Part shown: positions 23,342 through 35,134 of the stretch, one piece after another
Layout: every line of letters begins with the position of its first letter
How positions within the stretch are numbered: the first letter of the stretch is position 1
Source of the DNA: Eucalyptus grandis
Lineage: Eukaryota > Streptophyta > Magnoliopsida > Myrtales > Myrtaceae
Direction: 5' to 3'
Length of the DNA stretch: 64,000 nt
NCBI RefSeq assembly: GCF_016545825.1
Contig: NC_052618.1
Span: 4,021,398 to 4,085,397 of the forward strand
The notes under the pieces: model-generated
Database searches by the model: none
Seen by the model: the letters and a program-made list of their open reading frames with translations, nothing else
Told to the model about the DNA's origin: nothing
Made by a program: the position numbers and the translations under genes

Positions 23342-25070
23342 TGTTAACACCCAAATTTTTGTCAACGTATTAAGTATCCATTTATTATATAAGAATGTGA
23401 AAAATATATAAAAAGGATAAAAGATAAAAAGCCAAAAAACTGAAAAAATGAACCAAATGAAAGGGAAATAAAAATGAATGAAAGTGACGTATAAAAAAAG
23501 TTGAAAAAAATAAAATCGAGCAGGTTGGTGTGTCCAGCCCATTTTTGTTATTCCTTGGGCCCATCTTTTATTTTTCCTTTACCCTATCTCTATATTTCTT
23601 CTTTCAGCCCGTCTCTTTTGTAGTTTCTTGGCCCAACCTAGAACTAAGCAAGAATAGAGGCCCAAGCCCCATTCCCTCTTCTTCTCCCACGGGTGCTCAC
23701 GCCTGTGAGCATGTGGGCGACGACGAGTTTGAAGGGCGGTGGGTAAGCTGGAATGGTGGTGGCGTCGAGTGTTCTTTGTTCGGTTGGAGTTGCAGAACGC
23801 ATGCTTCGGTGAAAGAGGGAGGCGTAAGGTTGAAGATGACCTGGGCAGAAAAAGACAAAAAAGGAAAAAGCAAAAAGAGAGAGAGAGAGGAGAAAAATCG
23901 AAAATTAAAAAAAAGAAAATAGAAAAAAAGGGAAAATGGGCTTCGGGCTGGCTTACATGGTGGGCTGGGGAAGAGTCGGCAAGAATCTAGGTGGGCTAGG
24001 AACTAATAGAAATGTCAGTCATATATACACACACAAATGTTAAAATTTTCTGTTTTAATGCGGGTTGGATCCAAGTAGTTGGGTCGGCTCAATTGGTTGG
24101 ATCAGGTAAAAGCCGTCCGAAACCGTTTCTCGTATATAAAAAAAAAAAAAAATTGTTTTTTAAAAATCACAGAAATTATTTAAAAAATTCAGTAAATCAC
24201 AAAATTAAAAAATCCAGAAAATCCCTAGAAAATTAATAAAATATTCTTAATTCATAAAAACTATAAAAATCATAAAAACCATTAAAAATTCCAGAAAATT
24301 CAGAAATACTAAAAAAATTTCCGAAAATTTATAATAATTAAAAGATAGAAAATAGTAAAATATTTTAAAAAAAATAGAAACTCATTAAAAATTATGAAAT
24401 TCAGAGAAAAATCATAAAATTTTGGAAATTCAGAAAATCATTAAAAAATTCAAATAATTAGAAAATCCAGAAATAAAAAACATATATTTAAAAATATTAC
24501 AAATTAAAAAATTCTAAAAATATTCAGAAAATTACAGAAAATAAAATTTTAAGAAATTGAAAAAATTTGGAAAAAAAAATCAGAACCCAAAATTAGACAA
24601 GCCTTTAGGGCTTTAGAATAGGTTTCATTAATTTGGATTTTTTTTTCATTTTAGAGACCATTTTAGAATGCTTGTGTTTTTCTTTGTGAATATACCTGGT
24701 TGCTCTTTTTAATATCTTGGATGCTATTTCATTTGTTTTAGAATGGTTAGGACGAAAACTAGATTTATTCGATAGGTTGTTATGGCTTGAGTTAGCATGT
24801 GGTCAAGTTTGTACTGAAAGGGGATTAGTCTTAAGATTAATATAATCAAGTCCCATAGACCAAAATCTCTAATTGCGTCACTAATAAGATATATTTTTTT
24901 TTCGTATCTTACTTGGTTTCTAACTTACCAAAAAGGCTAGTGATGGCTCCTTAATTAAAATTCATGTAGGATTAATTAATTAAATTTGAATGCCCAACGT
25001 TGTGTGAGGTATGGACTTGGAAGAGCTCAAGTCAATGTAAGACAACTGGGCCGAAGTTGACAACACCCGT
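23342..25070 (+). mobile_element. LTR-like remnant, same family as the outer element at 1-4912
   Basis: It begins TGTTAACACCCAAATTTTTG, matching in kind the minus-strand start at 4912. It then runs through a gene-like GC-richer part (23530-24110), a very A/T-rich monotone (24130-24600, many 'aaaattcagaaaat' variants) and a block 'ggtttctaac…ctagtgatggctcc' near 24915-24957, like those at 260-306, 31735 and 62510. The right end is uncertain ('gttgacaaca' near 25064) and no TSD was found. ORFs such as 23530-23922 show no recognisable domain. Confidence 0.4.
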
Positions 25071-25773
25071 AAACCTAATTTCTCCCTCCCTAGTTCAAAG
25101 GGATTAGGTCACGACATCGCTCAAGATGAAATGGATGCTAGTATTATCCAAAAAAGAAAAAAAAAATATGGTAGCGACATCACTCAGTCGCAATGCCTAG
25201 AGAATTAATAAAAGCCAAATCCATGATCACCGCATGGACATAGGACTTTTTACTAGTGAGGCTATAGAAAAATATGTGTTATTTCAAAATTTCAATATGG
25301 AGGAAATTGCATCCACAGGTACGCCATATCTAGTATTTGCAAAGAACATATTGATATTATTGTCATGGGCTTTGCTATCCTTGAAGCATTCCAGCTTGTA
25401 TTTTTCAGCGAAAATAGAGATCTATGTAGTTTTTGTAGTCTGAGTCCGACAGTGCTGATCTTGTGGAAGCTCTGATAAATGGGTTTGCCATCACTTCAAT
25501 TGGGACTAGGAAGAGCGCCTTCTTAGCATGGACTACTTAAGCTTCTCTAAAACCACTTTGTCAATATACCCCTATATAATGTTATATCAATTATAAAACT
25601 GCAGACACTATATGTGCACTACGATGAGACCTTTGGCATGATTATGCAACACTTGGATTTATATCAGAAATGTGAACTCCTTGGGTTGAGGAAATTTTTC
25701 CGTATAGCCCTCGAACTTTTGGTTTTGTGTTAATTGACCCCATACTCTTGATTTTTTGGGTAAGTGTCGCACG
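25071..25773. other. No gene recognised
   Basis: Mixed-composition sequence up to the left end of element E. The 69-codon frame at 25234-25443 has no recognisable features. Confidence 0.45.
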
Positions 25774-26699
25774 TGTGACATCCTGAATTCTTCAACCTAC
25801 TTTCTACTGAATTAATTGGGCATTTCATTAACATGTCTATAGGGTTATTTTTAGAGTCGATCACTCTTGAGATAACTAGATTAGCTGGAGAAGCTATTAG
25901 GGACTTTAAAGCAAATAGATTTGAGAATTCGATTAGGAATCGGCTTCTTGACCGTACTTATCTTTAGAGGCCGTTACGGCATAGTTAAAAATTCGATTTG
26001 AGATCAGAGATAGATCTATTCGACTAAAATGTGTGGCCGATCGTGGGTGACTCCAATAAATTGAAAAATTCTCGTCGATCGATACTAATATAATTTTACT
26101 GTCGTTTTGGTACCCTATGTCCATAATTGAATCCTCAAGATTTTTATGACAACCGATGGTCGCCAATGTGTCGAGTGGCTTCAATGTGACTCGAAGAAAA
26201 TCGACCATGAGTCATTTGCCCTAAAAAGTTCTGAAAACTACCTGATAGTTTAGGTCAGGCTAAAAACGCGCCGACTGGAAATTAACTGCCGATTTAAGTC
26301 CGATTTTAGAAATTGAAGATTCTATCATGTCTTAATAAATTCTAGAACCCACGAATTAGTCTCAAGAGATTTTTCGATAACCGGGACTTTTTGGGAAAAA
26401 GTCGGTTTAAAGCCGTTTCCATTCGGTTGAAGCCGAGTATTAATTCTGGTGGTAAAATTGAGAAGCATGAGGGATTCTTGGGTGAGAAAAATAACAATTG
26501 AGGCATTGAGACATCAATTAATTTTATGAGTGATTGAGAGACTCAAGAGGAATTAATTCCACTTGAAGCCTTATTCTTTAAATTCATAACCCCCAAGCTA
26601 AAAGCTGTAAAATTGGGCCATTTGAGGAGTTGTGCGGTGTGGTTATATGGCCAAATTGCAGCCAAGTAATGAAACTTCTTGGGCAAGGCTTGGAAGATA

Positions 26700-27760
26700 T
26701 TTTTTGTGGAAAAAAAAAGGCCATGTGGAGCCCTCACCCCTCACCCCTCACCCCTCATCTTTATCTCTTCTCTCCCTCACTCTCTTCCTCTCACCTCAAC
26801 CGGACAGCCTTCTCTCTCCCTCCCCATTTCGTGTGACGCCCCCGGCTGAAGAATACCAGAAATCCAGCGACTGCCTCTCCTCTGTTCTGCTTCGTCCACC
26901 GCTCCGTTTCTTCGCATGAAGCCAACAGTGAAGAAGCCGCGCCAGCACACTCATGCTTGGTCAACATTTCCACCCATAAAAGCCCTTGTTTGACCGAGCA
27001 TCTCCCTTTGTGAGCCACTTGTCGCCTTTTATTGCCAAGGCCAAAGCTACTTCTTGCAACTGTTGCCCAAGTCTTCATTCGGTTCGGTCACTGCCAGCTT
27101 CAGCTTTGCTGCTGCCTTCACCGAACAAACCAGCGAAGCAACTCCACCGACCCCCATCTCTTTCTCCAACGTTCGTGCGCCAGCTACCACGCGTCTTTAG
27201 TCCAACGAGCTGGAGTCAACAAAACGATTTGTCCAATTTCGAGCCCATCTCCCTGCAGCTGTTTCACGCGGCCAGTGCACGCCAGTGGAAGGCTATCGAA
27301 TCCCCCAGCTCAAAGACCAGCGAAACCTGCAGCAGTTCAGTTCAGCTGCTCCGTTTCCTTCGTTGCTTCCTTCGTCTGCGTGTCCTTGGCCCAGCACTCA
27401 GTCCACGGTTTGGCCAGCAAAGCCCATGAGACCAAGAAGCCCAGCACGTCCCAGTAGCAAGTCCACGAGCCCAGCAAGCAGCCCATAGTTCGGCATCTTC
27501 AAGCCCAACTCTCCGCAAGCCCAGTTTGCAGCAGCCCAAGTCCGGTTTTTGGCCCATCTTCAAGCCCACAACTTGAAGCCCATCTTCAGCAGGCCCAACC
27601 CAACTTGGGTCCAGCCCAAAATCAAGAACAAATCTTAGTTGGGCTGAGATTTGTTGGGCCTGTTTTAGGCCCGACCCAAGAGTTCATCGTCGCCACCAAA
27701 ATTTTGAATTCGGCTGTTGTTGCGTCGTCGTCGCAGTGTCCCGGTCTTCGCTTTGCGCAA
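26700..27760 (+). other. GC-rich leader/exon-like block of element E
   Basis: Several overlapping frames (for example 26986-27429 and 27032-27457) are open in this C-rich block, but no family is recognised and the frames differ from those over the equivalent part of D. After 27400, 'gcccagca'-type short repeats recur. I regard it as the transcribed leader of the LTR rather than a gene. It ends at the conserved donor-like 'gcaagtgagt' (27757-27766). Confidence 0.35.
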
Positions 27761-28339
27761 GTGAGTAATCTCACTAATCCTTGCTTAATAGAGCAATTAT
27801 GCTTAAGGGTTGAGTAGTGTTAATTAAGTAGGATTAGATGGTTAAATTAGAATGGATTGGTGATTATTAGTTAATTGCATTGCATATTAGTTAGGTGGTT
27901 AGTGTACTTAGCTAGAGAACTGCCTATACTATTTATTGAATGCATCTCGTGACTTTTCCCGACCCTTATTGGACTTGAATTAGGCATTACAGGCCTAAAT
28001 TGGATTTTTAGTATTTATTTATTAATTTTCGAAATTAATTTAATTAATTATTTATTTTCCGAAAATAAAGCATGGATAACCGACGACTGAAATTTCGTGC
28101 TGATTGTCGTGGTGCAATCCGTCTATTTATTTGAACTCTACGTTGTGTTGAATTAAATTAATTGTGCAATTTGAGGAATTATTCCTAAATTAGTTCAAAT
28201 TGAATGGAAATTGAGTGATTGATTGGTAGACAGCCGGTTATAATTATTTAGTGTCAATAATGCTTTGATAAGCTAAAGTAGAGAGAATTTCAAGGGCAAA
28301 ATGAGAATTTTCTTGGCTAAGACCAGTCGGGTATGACTT

Positions 28340-28630
28340 ATGGACATGCATGGTTCAGTGATGAGGAACATCACTGGCAAAAATGACGCCTTAAAAAACG
28401 CACGTAGACTTTCTATGATTTGTGGCAGGCGTGGTTTGGTGATGAGGAATATCATTGGCAAAAACAACACCTTAACGGACGCACGTAGATTGTCTGTGAC
28501 TTATAACGGGCGTGGTTCAGTGATGAGGAATATCATTGGTGAAAACGACGCCTTAAAGAACGCACGTAGACTGTCTGTTAATTACGTCACCTTGGCGAAA
28601 GTGGCGCCTGAGAGCATTAATGGAGCTCTA
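28340..28630. repeat. Minisatellite in element E, about 79-bp unit, three to four copies
   Basis: Units contain 'ggttcagtgatgaggaatat', 'cattggcaaaaa' and 'cgccttaaagaacgcacg', starting near 28352, 28432 and 28510. This is the reverse complement of the array in element D. Confidence 0.85.
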
Positions 28631-28940
28631 TGACTAAGTGTACTATTGGAGGTTATACAGTGGGATGTGAATGACCTAGGAAAGGTCTGACTAATATGTA
28701 ATTGACTAGGTCGATTGATCAATCATTGATCTGATGTCGTGATTTGATTGACTGTTCGATGTGATATATGAAGCATCTGTATATAACCTTGAATTGTAGG
28801 TTGGAACTGATGCCAAGGTAAGTCTTCTGACTCATGCTGTGCTTAGGCAACCATGTGGTGTATTGATTTCCTAATCGAGTCTTAGTGGGGTAGAACTTGC
28901 TGAGATGTAATCTCATCCTAGTTGTGGGACAACATTTCAG

Positions 28941-29081
28941 GCCCGAGATGAGCCTGAGGAAAATGAACCAGAAGATGATGATGAGCCAGAAAAACATGAA
29001 GAGCTCGAAGGAAACGAGCTTAGTGAAGAAGAGTCAGAAGAGGACCATGATGATCCTGAGTACGACCTGGATGAGGACTGA
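28941..29081 (+). other. Exon-like, extremely acidic 46-codon frame after a conserved acceptor site
   Basis: Directly after '…ggacaacatttcag' the frame stays open for 46 codons to a TGA at 29079-29081, and 28 of the 46 residues are Asp or Glu (ending EYDLDED). There is no in-frame ATG at its start, so if translated it would be a 3' exon joined to an upstream exon. The acceptor context is shared with element B, whose downstream exon is different. No function is assigned. An acidic composition can also arise from GA-rich repeat DNA, so coding is unproven. Confidence 0.35.
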
Positions 29082-29377
29082 GATCCCATCCTCTTTTGTG
29101 AATCCTGTTTTGATGTAAATAGAGTGAAATTAGAAAGTCGAGAATAGTTTCAGAAATACTTTGAGTTATGCTCTATATAAAAGTATGGTTGTGAATTTTA
29201 ATATGAAAAATATAGCATTGCTTTTCTATCACATTCTTTTATTGTTTGAGGATTTATAACTGCTTCCGCGTGTACTATTAAAAATGAAAGGGCTGGCGAT
29301 ACATAGTACTGGGATATCGCATTATAAAATTGACCAAGTAGAAGGATGTGTGCGTACCCGAGGATCAGGGCGTGACA

Positions 29378-29821
29378 ACATGCTTTAGGAATTCGTTTTT
29401 AATTGAGCCTTTCTATGTAGATTTTTCTCGATAACCATCAGATACTCTAGGAACCTGCCTCAATTGAGTGCAAATGATTTTATCTAGATAGGATGGATGT
29501 TATGTTAGATGGCAAGGATAACATCATCATCTTAAATTGCGAAATCAATATAGAAACAGTTGACCAAATCAACGCCTTTGCAATCCATCAGCATACTCTA
29601 ATCTAATAATTATGGAAGTGATAATAATCGCGATAGATATTTCTAACTAGTGAGAAAGCTAGCTACACACATGTGAAAACCCATTGAAGAAATAACTATC
29701 ATAAATATAGTCATCCAAGCTTGTCCACTAATATGACCAAATAAAAAAATAAAAATAAATAAGAAGCCTGTCCACCATGACAAGGACACAAACTCTATTA
29801 CTGATCAGGAAAATAGTGCAA
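29378..29821. other. No gene recognised
   Basis: A/T-rich sequence with a short poly-A run at 29819-29833. No motif is supported. Confidence 0.5.
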
Positions 29822-30520
29822 AAAAAAAAAAAAATCCTAAGTCTATTACACTCTTATTGATTTAGTCTAAATATTTTTTAATTTTGTTGATTAAATTGTA
29901 AACCTTTTTATGTTTTGTCAATCGAGTTCACCCGATCAATTTTGACCGAAAATCGCGGATGTCAACGTTATCATCTCACGTGGCATAGTCGGAGCCAATG
30001 TTGATCACGGCCGCCACTCTCAACGACGAGTTGCCTGCTGCATCGTCACGACACTGACCCGAACAAAGTTAACCCACCACGCTCGAGTTCTTTCCTTGCC
30101 GTAGGTTGTCTGTCTGTCAAGTTGCAGTCCAACCCAGCGAATTCTTGGCTCCTCAGTGAACTTCTGGTGTGCCCGGTTACCCCGGTTACTAAGTCCAGCG
30201 AGTGTCACCATCTCCACAACATTGGCACTAGCGCAATCAACATTCAAGATCTTTGACAATAGCAACGGTTCCATCGTTACTATTGTTTTTCTCCCGCACT
30301 GTGTGAAGTTACCCGTGGATTTTTCGCTGTTCCTTGGGACGACCAGCCGCTAAAATCCTCATCGTCGCGTTCCATTTACACGCTTCCATCCTTTGCCGCA
30401 AGCACGTCGGTCGCCATCGAGCATCCCCGTGAACCGCTGGCGGTAATCAGATCGTGATTCCCGTGATTATGCTGTTTGTCCGGTTTCGGAAACGCTATCC
30501 AAGCAATATCCCAAATTAGT
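29822..30520. other. Possible fragment of a gene-carrying DNA transposon (unrecognised)
   Basis: A/T-rich text ('tttagtctaaatattttttaattttgttgattaaattg') gives way at about 29930 to 'gatcaattttgaccgaaaatcgcgg' and then to a compositionally distinct block (30000-30450). This block is open on both strands (30020-30274 minus; 30156-30353 plus) without a recognisable domain. The 'gatcgaaaatccgacgtgaca' text inside the 9071 MULE is loosely similar. A Pack-MULE-like capture is possible, but no TIR or TSD was found. Confidence 0.2.
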
Positions 30521-32244
30521 TAGATTTTCACATATTTTTGTTGCCTAATATGTGATATCGCAACTTGTTTGAACCTTTGAGTGGTATTATTGTACTTATG
30601 AAATTGTTGAGTAGGTTTTAAATTAGAATTTATATCCTAATTTTGTGATGTGTTATAATCGTAATCAGATATGATGCTTGAGATACGATTCATGATTGCA
30701 CGAGAAATCGGCCAATCGATCTTATGCCTAAAATATGATTCGTCAATTTATATAAAAAATTAGATGGATGTCCATGATGTCATGTTTGACATGGACTTTA
30801 TTTTCTTTCTATCTTTGTTTGAATTGATTTTGTTTCAAAGAAATCCAAAAAAATTAGGTACAATTAAAGTAGATTATTTTTTAGGCTACATTGCAAGTTT
30901 ATTTTGGTTATTTTATTTTCAAAATTCATTAAAAAAAAAGAGAACAAAAAGGTGCATGTCATATAGATTAACCGCAAGCAATGCTTGCATACCACTGTTA
31001 TGTCACTATTATGTTTCACGTCGTGTGCCATCTTGTCACGTTATTCACCATAATGCCATGTCATTGTGCCACGTCATCATTTTTGTCATGTCATCATTTT
31101 TGACATGTTGTGTGTACTTAGGAATTGCATATCATTTTAGAATTTCTGTCTAGGTTCATCTAACTAAATTGCATATCAATTTTGCCCGTCATTTGAAGTT
31201 GCATGTTTAGGTCATTTAATTAGATTCCATGATATATTAGAAATTTTATGTTTAGGTTCATATACTTAGGAAATTGCGTGTCGTGCTAGAATAATATATT
31301 TAATTGCCGTTAGAATTAGGTCATTGCATAAAGCATGATTTTTATTAAACAAAAGAAAATCTAAAAAAGATTTGAGTGAAGTTGTATGTTAATTAGAAAT
31401 CATATTATGATAATTATGTGATTTTCTAGCTAATAATATAGATGTTCCCGTTGTTTTGAGGTAAGCAAATATTACCTTTCCTCGCAATTTATTTAATACT
31501 CACAATAATGATTGCGCATCCACTTACATTTTAGGGAGGAAATTAAAATCACTGCAAGTTGCTTACAAACATTTTATAAAAAAAAAAAGAAAAAAAAGTA
31601 CCAAAAGGATATTAGAAAAATCTTGCGTAATCAAATCCTTATACTCACACTCTCTTCTTTGGTTCATAGAAGTAAATTAATTCTCTCGTCATTTTACTTG
31701 GATTTCCAATCGATTTAGGAAAAATAGATTACTGGCAACTCCTAATTGAAAATCATTTACATGCTAATGACTCATACTTTAAGTCACGGATTGGTATGGG
31801 CTTGAGAGAGTCTAATTTATGTTTAGGCTAAATAATCTAGTAACCGAACCCCTATAAGGTTCCACTTGCTTTAGAGAGGTCGCAACACTCCTGTGGCCTT
31901 CCATTATTCTTTGCTCGACTTGTATCGGGAGTTTCATTTACGTACTCATCTTTTGAAGCACTTTCAATTTCTTGAGTGTTTAATTTCCAGACTGCATTTC
32001 AATACAGTGATTGTTAATTTCCTTTTCTAGATTAGGAATAGGAATAGATTAGAATTTTAATGAACCCACACAAACATTTGTATGCTCACTTGATACTTTA
32101 GGATAATCAAATGGTAATCAAAAGTGGATGACCACTTAAATAATACACCTTCAAGTTAAGTACTGAAAAGGCACTATTAGAAATGTTAACGTAAACAAGT
32201 CCTTGTTCTTAACTTCTAGGAATTGAGACAATTCTCCGCATCTC
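30521..32244 (+). mobile_element. A/T-rich decayed retroelement flank hosting the LINE (low confidence)
   Basis: There is no coding region. Short 'gtcatgtcatcatttttg' repeats occur at 31010-31110. The block 'ttactggcaactcctaattg' near 31730 resembles those at 260-306, 24940 and 62510, suggesting the LINE landed in another remnant of that LTR family. The sequence resumes after the LINE at 62498. Confidence 0.3.
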
Positions 32245-32259
32245 AATTGGGTTTTGACT
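32245..32259. repeat. Left TSD of the LINE (15 bp)
   Basis: aattgggttttgact here is identical to 62483-62497, right after the LINE poly-A. TSDs of this length are typical of target-primed reverse transcription. Confidence 0.95.
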
Positions 32260-32308
32260 AAAAGTCTTTTGAGTGCTCTCTGCTAGGTAGAGCTTTTCTC
32301 TACCAGGA

Positions 32309-33518
32309 ATGGTAGCTCCCCCAAAAACCCTAATTCCAATATAAACTAAAAATGCCTACAACCCCATTATAGATCTCGACAAATGTCACCCCCATCTATT
32401 ACCTATCTTTCATGAAGTGCCTCTCATAATGAGGACATCATTTGCGACCCCCAGCTCGTTTGCAAAGATCGGAACCGGCTAAATGCGCCTACTCTGTTTT
32501 CGCAAAAGGTGAGGGCAGTCCAATCTTCACGCTTTTTTGCTCTCTGGGTTTTCATCTTGCTCTAAACAGCCTGGGTCTCTTGAGTATTCTTTCATTTCCA
32601 CTGGATGGGAGAAGTTGGAATCTAGTAGTGTTCGCTAGTGGACGTTTGATCTGGTTGTATCTACTTGTTTCTTTGGAACAAATGGCAGAAAAGAGTTTTA
32701 GAGAACAACCCATGGTCTTTTGCTAGAAATTTATTGATCCTTTAACCTTGGGTACCTAATAAACCTACTCAATGTTGTAATTTCACCGGTTGTGTTTTAT
32801 GGGTTCAAGTTCATGGACTCCCTATTGAATGGTGTTCTGAGGAGGTTGTCACTCACATTGCTCAAATTCTAGGATGTGTGGAGGAAGTTCGAGCTGAAAA
32901 GAAGGGAGTGGCTTTTCAGAAAGTGGGCAGAGCGAGGGTGGTCCTAGACCTTAATACCCCATTAAGCCCCAGACCGTTATATAATCTAGGAGATGGGAAG
33001 GTATGGCTGAATTTTAAGTATGAAACATTATGTCGTTTTTGTTACTCTTGCAGCAAAATGGGCCACTTTGCAACAAACTGTGCTGAAATTCCATTTGATT
33101 TAGCTAAATATGAGGAAAAAATGACTCACCGGTTTGGGCATTGGTTAAAAGTAGAGGCCAAAGAGACCAATCCATTTTCGAAGATTTTTTATGGTGATAA
33201 TGCGGAAGTTTATGAGGAAGAAGGCATAGTTGCTGATACACTAGCCCCAAGCACTCAGATTGTTTTACTCACTGGAGAGCAACCAACTTTGACCATACAG
33301 CAACAAATTCAATAGAAAATAGCACACAATGACCTTATTTTATCAGGACAGTAGGGAGAAAAACAAAAGGTTGCTGGAAAATGCTTGATGAGTGACAAAA
33401 GGCCGGAGAAACTTGTATTGCCAAATGATGAATCGTTATCCTGGCAAAAGAATGAGAAGCCAAAAATAGCGGGCAAGACTCTAATGTGTTCACCGGCGAA
33501 GAAAGTAAAGAGGTACAA

Positions 33519-33567
<49 letters not shown>

Positions 33568-33695
33568 TAAAGGGTAAAAACTGAGCTATTGGATATGATG
33601 AAGCAAAACTGCAGGAAACTCCTATTAGATTTTTAGATGGTACTATGGAATGGGCTTTGGTGGCTAGCCCTAACAAGCCACCATTTCACAAATGA
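32309..33695 (+). pseudogene. LINE ORF1: nucleic-acid-binding protein (DUF4283-like plus CCHC), with stops
   Basis: The first ATG (32309) opens MVAPPKTLIPI before an early stop. DUF4283-like text follows at about 32700-32990 (FARNLLIL..., GCVLWVQVHGLP, EEVVTHIAQILGCVEEV). A clear zinc knuckle, CRFCYSCSKMGHFATNC, lies at about 33031-33082 (CX2CX4HX4C: CYSC...GH....C). The C-terminal part contains a (TA)n microsatellite (33523-33565) and ends KPPFHK with TGA at 33693-33695. In active plant LINEs this RNA-binding protein packages the element RNA. The stop overlaps the ORF2 start (ATGA), suggesting coupled reinitiation. It is broken by several stops and frame changes. Confidence 0.88.
33523..33565. 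repeat. (TA)n microsatellite in LINE ORF1
   Basis: About 21 TA units expanded inside the ORF1 C-terminal region, breaking the frame. Confidence 0.97.
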
Positions 33696-33801
33696 AGATA
33701 TTGTGCTGGAATTGTCAGGGGTTGGCCACATCACTGACAGTCCAGAATTTGCGAGCCATTACGGCTCAAGAAAGGCCCAATTTGATACTATTAATGGAGA
33801 C

Positions 33802-33818
33802 AAAAAATCAAGAATGTG
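33802..33818. repeat. SINE target-site duplication (left copy; right copy 34008-34024)
   Basis: aaaaaatcaagaatgtg, 17 bp, is identical on both sides. Confidence 0.95.
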
Positions 33819-34007
33819 ACCACCTGCCACAGTGGCTCCGCTGGATAAGGCTCCGTTGATCCTTGCCCTCAAGGTGAGGGGTTCGAAACCCAGCAGAGGC
33901 GCTTGGTGCCTTAATCGCTTCCAAGGAGTAATGGTTCCCTCGTGCGGTCCCAGGGTTTGCTTACCGGCTGCTGGCTATACGAGTTTCCCTGGGTCATACA
34001 AAAAATA
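33819..34007 (+). mobile_element. tRNA-derived SINE, 189 bp, inserted in LINE ORF2
   Basis: An internal Pol III promoter is present, with A box tggctccgctgg at 33833-33844 and B box ggttcgaaacc at 33880-33890. The head resembles a tRNA (accacctgccacagtggctc). A non-tRNA body follows and the 3' tail is A-rich (aaaaaataaaa). A perfect 17-bp TSD surrounds it. Excising the element plus one TSD rejoins the LINE endonuclease frame (KNQEC|VISRIK). SINEs have no protein and depend on LINE reverse transcriptase, so this one has landed in a member of the class that could have mobilised it. Confidence 0.92.
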
Positions 34008-34935
34008 AAAAAATCAAGAATGTGTAATTTCTCGCATCAAAAGACAATTGAAATTCAAACACATTTTTGTGGAGAATCCAAGAGGGATTGCCAGAGGGAT
34101 AGTAGATCTATGGAATGAGGGAGTGAAAGTCATAGTGGAATCAACTTTCTAGGAAATGATCAACCTAGTATGTGAAGTTTATGAAAGCTACAATACAATG
34201 AGGGTCACTTGTATTCATGCTCCGAATCTCTTTCGGGAAAGATTATACTTACGGGATAAGCTGAGACAGATAAGTATTTCGGATGAATTACCGTGGGTTT
34301 GTTTGGAGGATTTTAATGAAGTACTCTATCAGTGGGAGAAGATGGGTATCAGGATGGCTGAAACTTATAGAATGCAAGCTTTTCAAAATTGTTTGAACGA
34401 CTGTGCGTTGATGTGGCATCCCAGAAATTCAAAGCCAAGCCTTAAGGTGTGTTAAAGTCTTTAATTAGGTGTTAAATTTCCATGGCTTATGTTTTAGCCA
34501 TTAGTCTTTTAATTCGATGATTTGTGCTTGTGATTGTGGAAATTTAGATTTAATAGATTAATAATCTATGCTTGGCCATATGATTTAAATTTCAATGAGC
34601 AAGAATATCCCAAGACTTTGGCCAAGATGAAAATTGGAATTCAAAAATATTTATAAAAGAATTTCAAAAAAAAAAAAAAAAAAGAAGGAAAAGGAAGGTT
34701 ATTTTCGAAATGGGCCTTGGGCCCATTAGCCTAAAGCTTGGTGGGCCAAGCCAGTCGGCCCATTAGAGCCCAAGAGGAGAATTCGACCAGTCCAAGGGGA
34801 ATGACCGTATGGTCCTAAGCCCAAGCCCATTCAAATTCAAATTTAAAACCCAATATGACAAGTGGCAAATGGCAAGAGCATGCATTGGTGGGTTTGTAGG
34901 CAAAGCAATGATTGTTAATCATGGGATTAGGGGAG

Positions 34936-34943
34936 TATAAAAG
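34936..34943 (+). promoter_or_regulatory. TATA box candidate in element B
   Basis: TATAAAAG sits just upstream of the GA-rich tract, where a retroelement LTR would start transcription. It is not conserved perfectly in A or C (C has TATATA on the opposite strand near 55849). Confidence 0.55.
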
Positions 34944-35134
34944 AGATGAGGAGAGAGAGATGGCCGGTTCTTTGCTTCATTTCGTCCAAAGAGAGTGTGA
35001 GAGAGAGAGAGAGAGAGTTCGAGCGGAAGGGAGAAACCGAGAGGAGAGGAGGCGGAGCCGAGGGGTGCCGCCGTTCGTTCGCCGTCCGATCGCCGTGTCC
35101 CGTCGCCGTTCGTCGTTGCTTGTTCATCTTTAAG

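Larger units (their letters stand above)
25774..29377 (+). mobile_element. Long solo-LTR-like element, copy E (3.6 kb)
   Basis: It starts TGTGACATCCTGAATTC and ends AGGATCAGGGCGTGACA, the exact counterparts of D's ends in opposite orientation. Flanks are gcacg (25769-25773) and acatg (29378-29382), compatible with one 5-bp TSD decayed by two transitions. The first 700 bp align readily with D. Plus-strand order: A/T-rich start, CT-rich leader-like tract with 'cccctca' repeats (26735-26830), GC-rich block (26830-27720), donor-like 'gcgcaagtgagtaatctcac' (27757), A/T-rich part, minisatellite (28340-28630), acceptor-like '…acaacatttcag' (28940), acidic exon-like frame and 'gcttccg' (29263). There is no internal retroelement domain. 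Confidence 0.72.
33692..34411 (+). pseudogene. LINE ORF2, N-terminal endonuclease part (interrupted by a SINE)
   Basis: It starts ATG at 33692 with MKILCWNCQGLA, the classic start of the plant LINE apurinic-type (EEP) endonuclease that nicks target DNA. It runs to METKNQEC, is interrupted by the SINE (33819-34007 plus one TSD), and resumes ISRIKRQLKFKHIFVENP. A premature stop occurs at about 34150. The motif PWVCLEDFNEVL lies near 34290-34323. The usual form is GDFNE, so the Gly has become Glu. Element B cuts the frame after NDCALM (34411), and the next codons are found at 37954. Confidence 0.9.

Noticed and set aside
33833..33890. Functional tRNA gene
   Set aside because: A and B boxes are present, but there is no cloverleaf pairing of the ends and the unit has a SINE body, tail and TSD.
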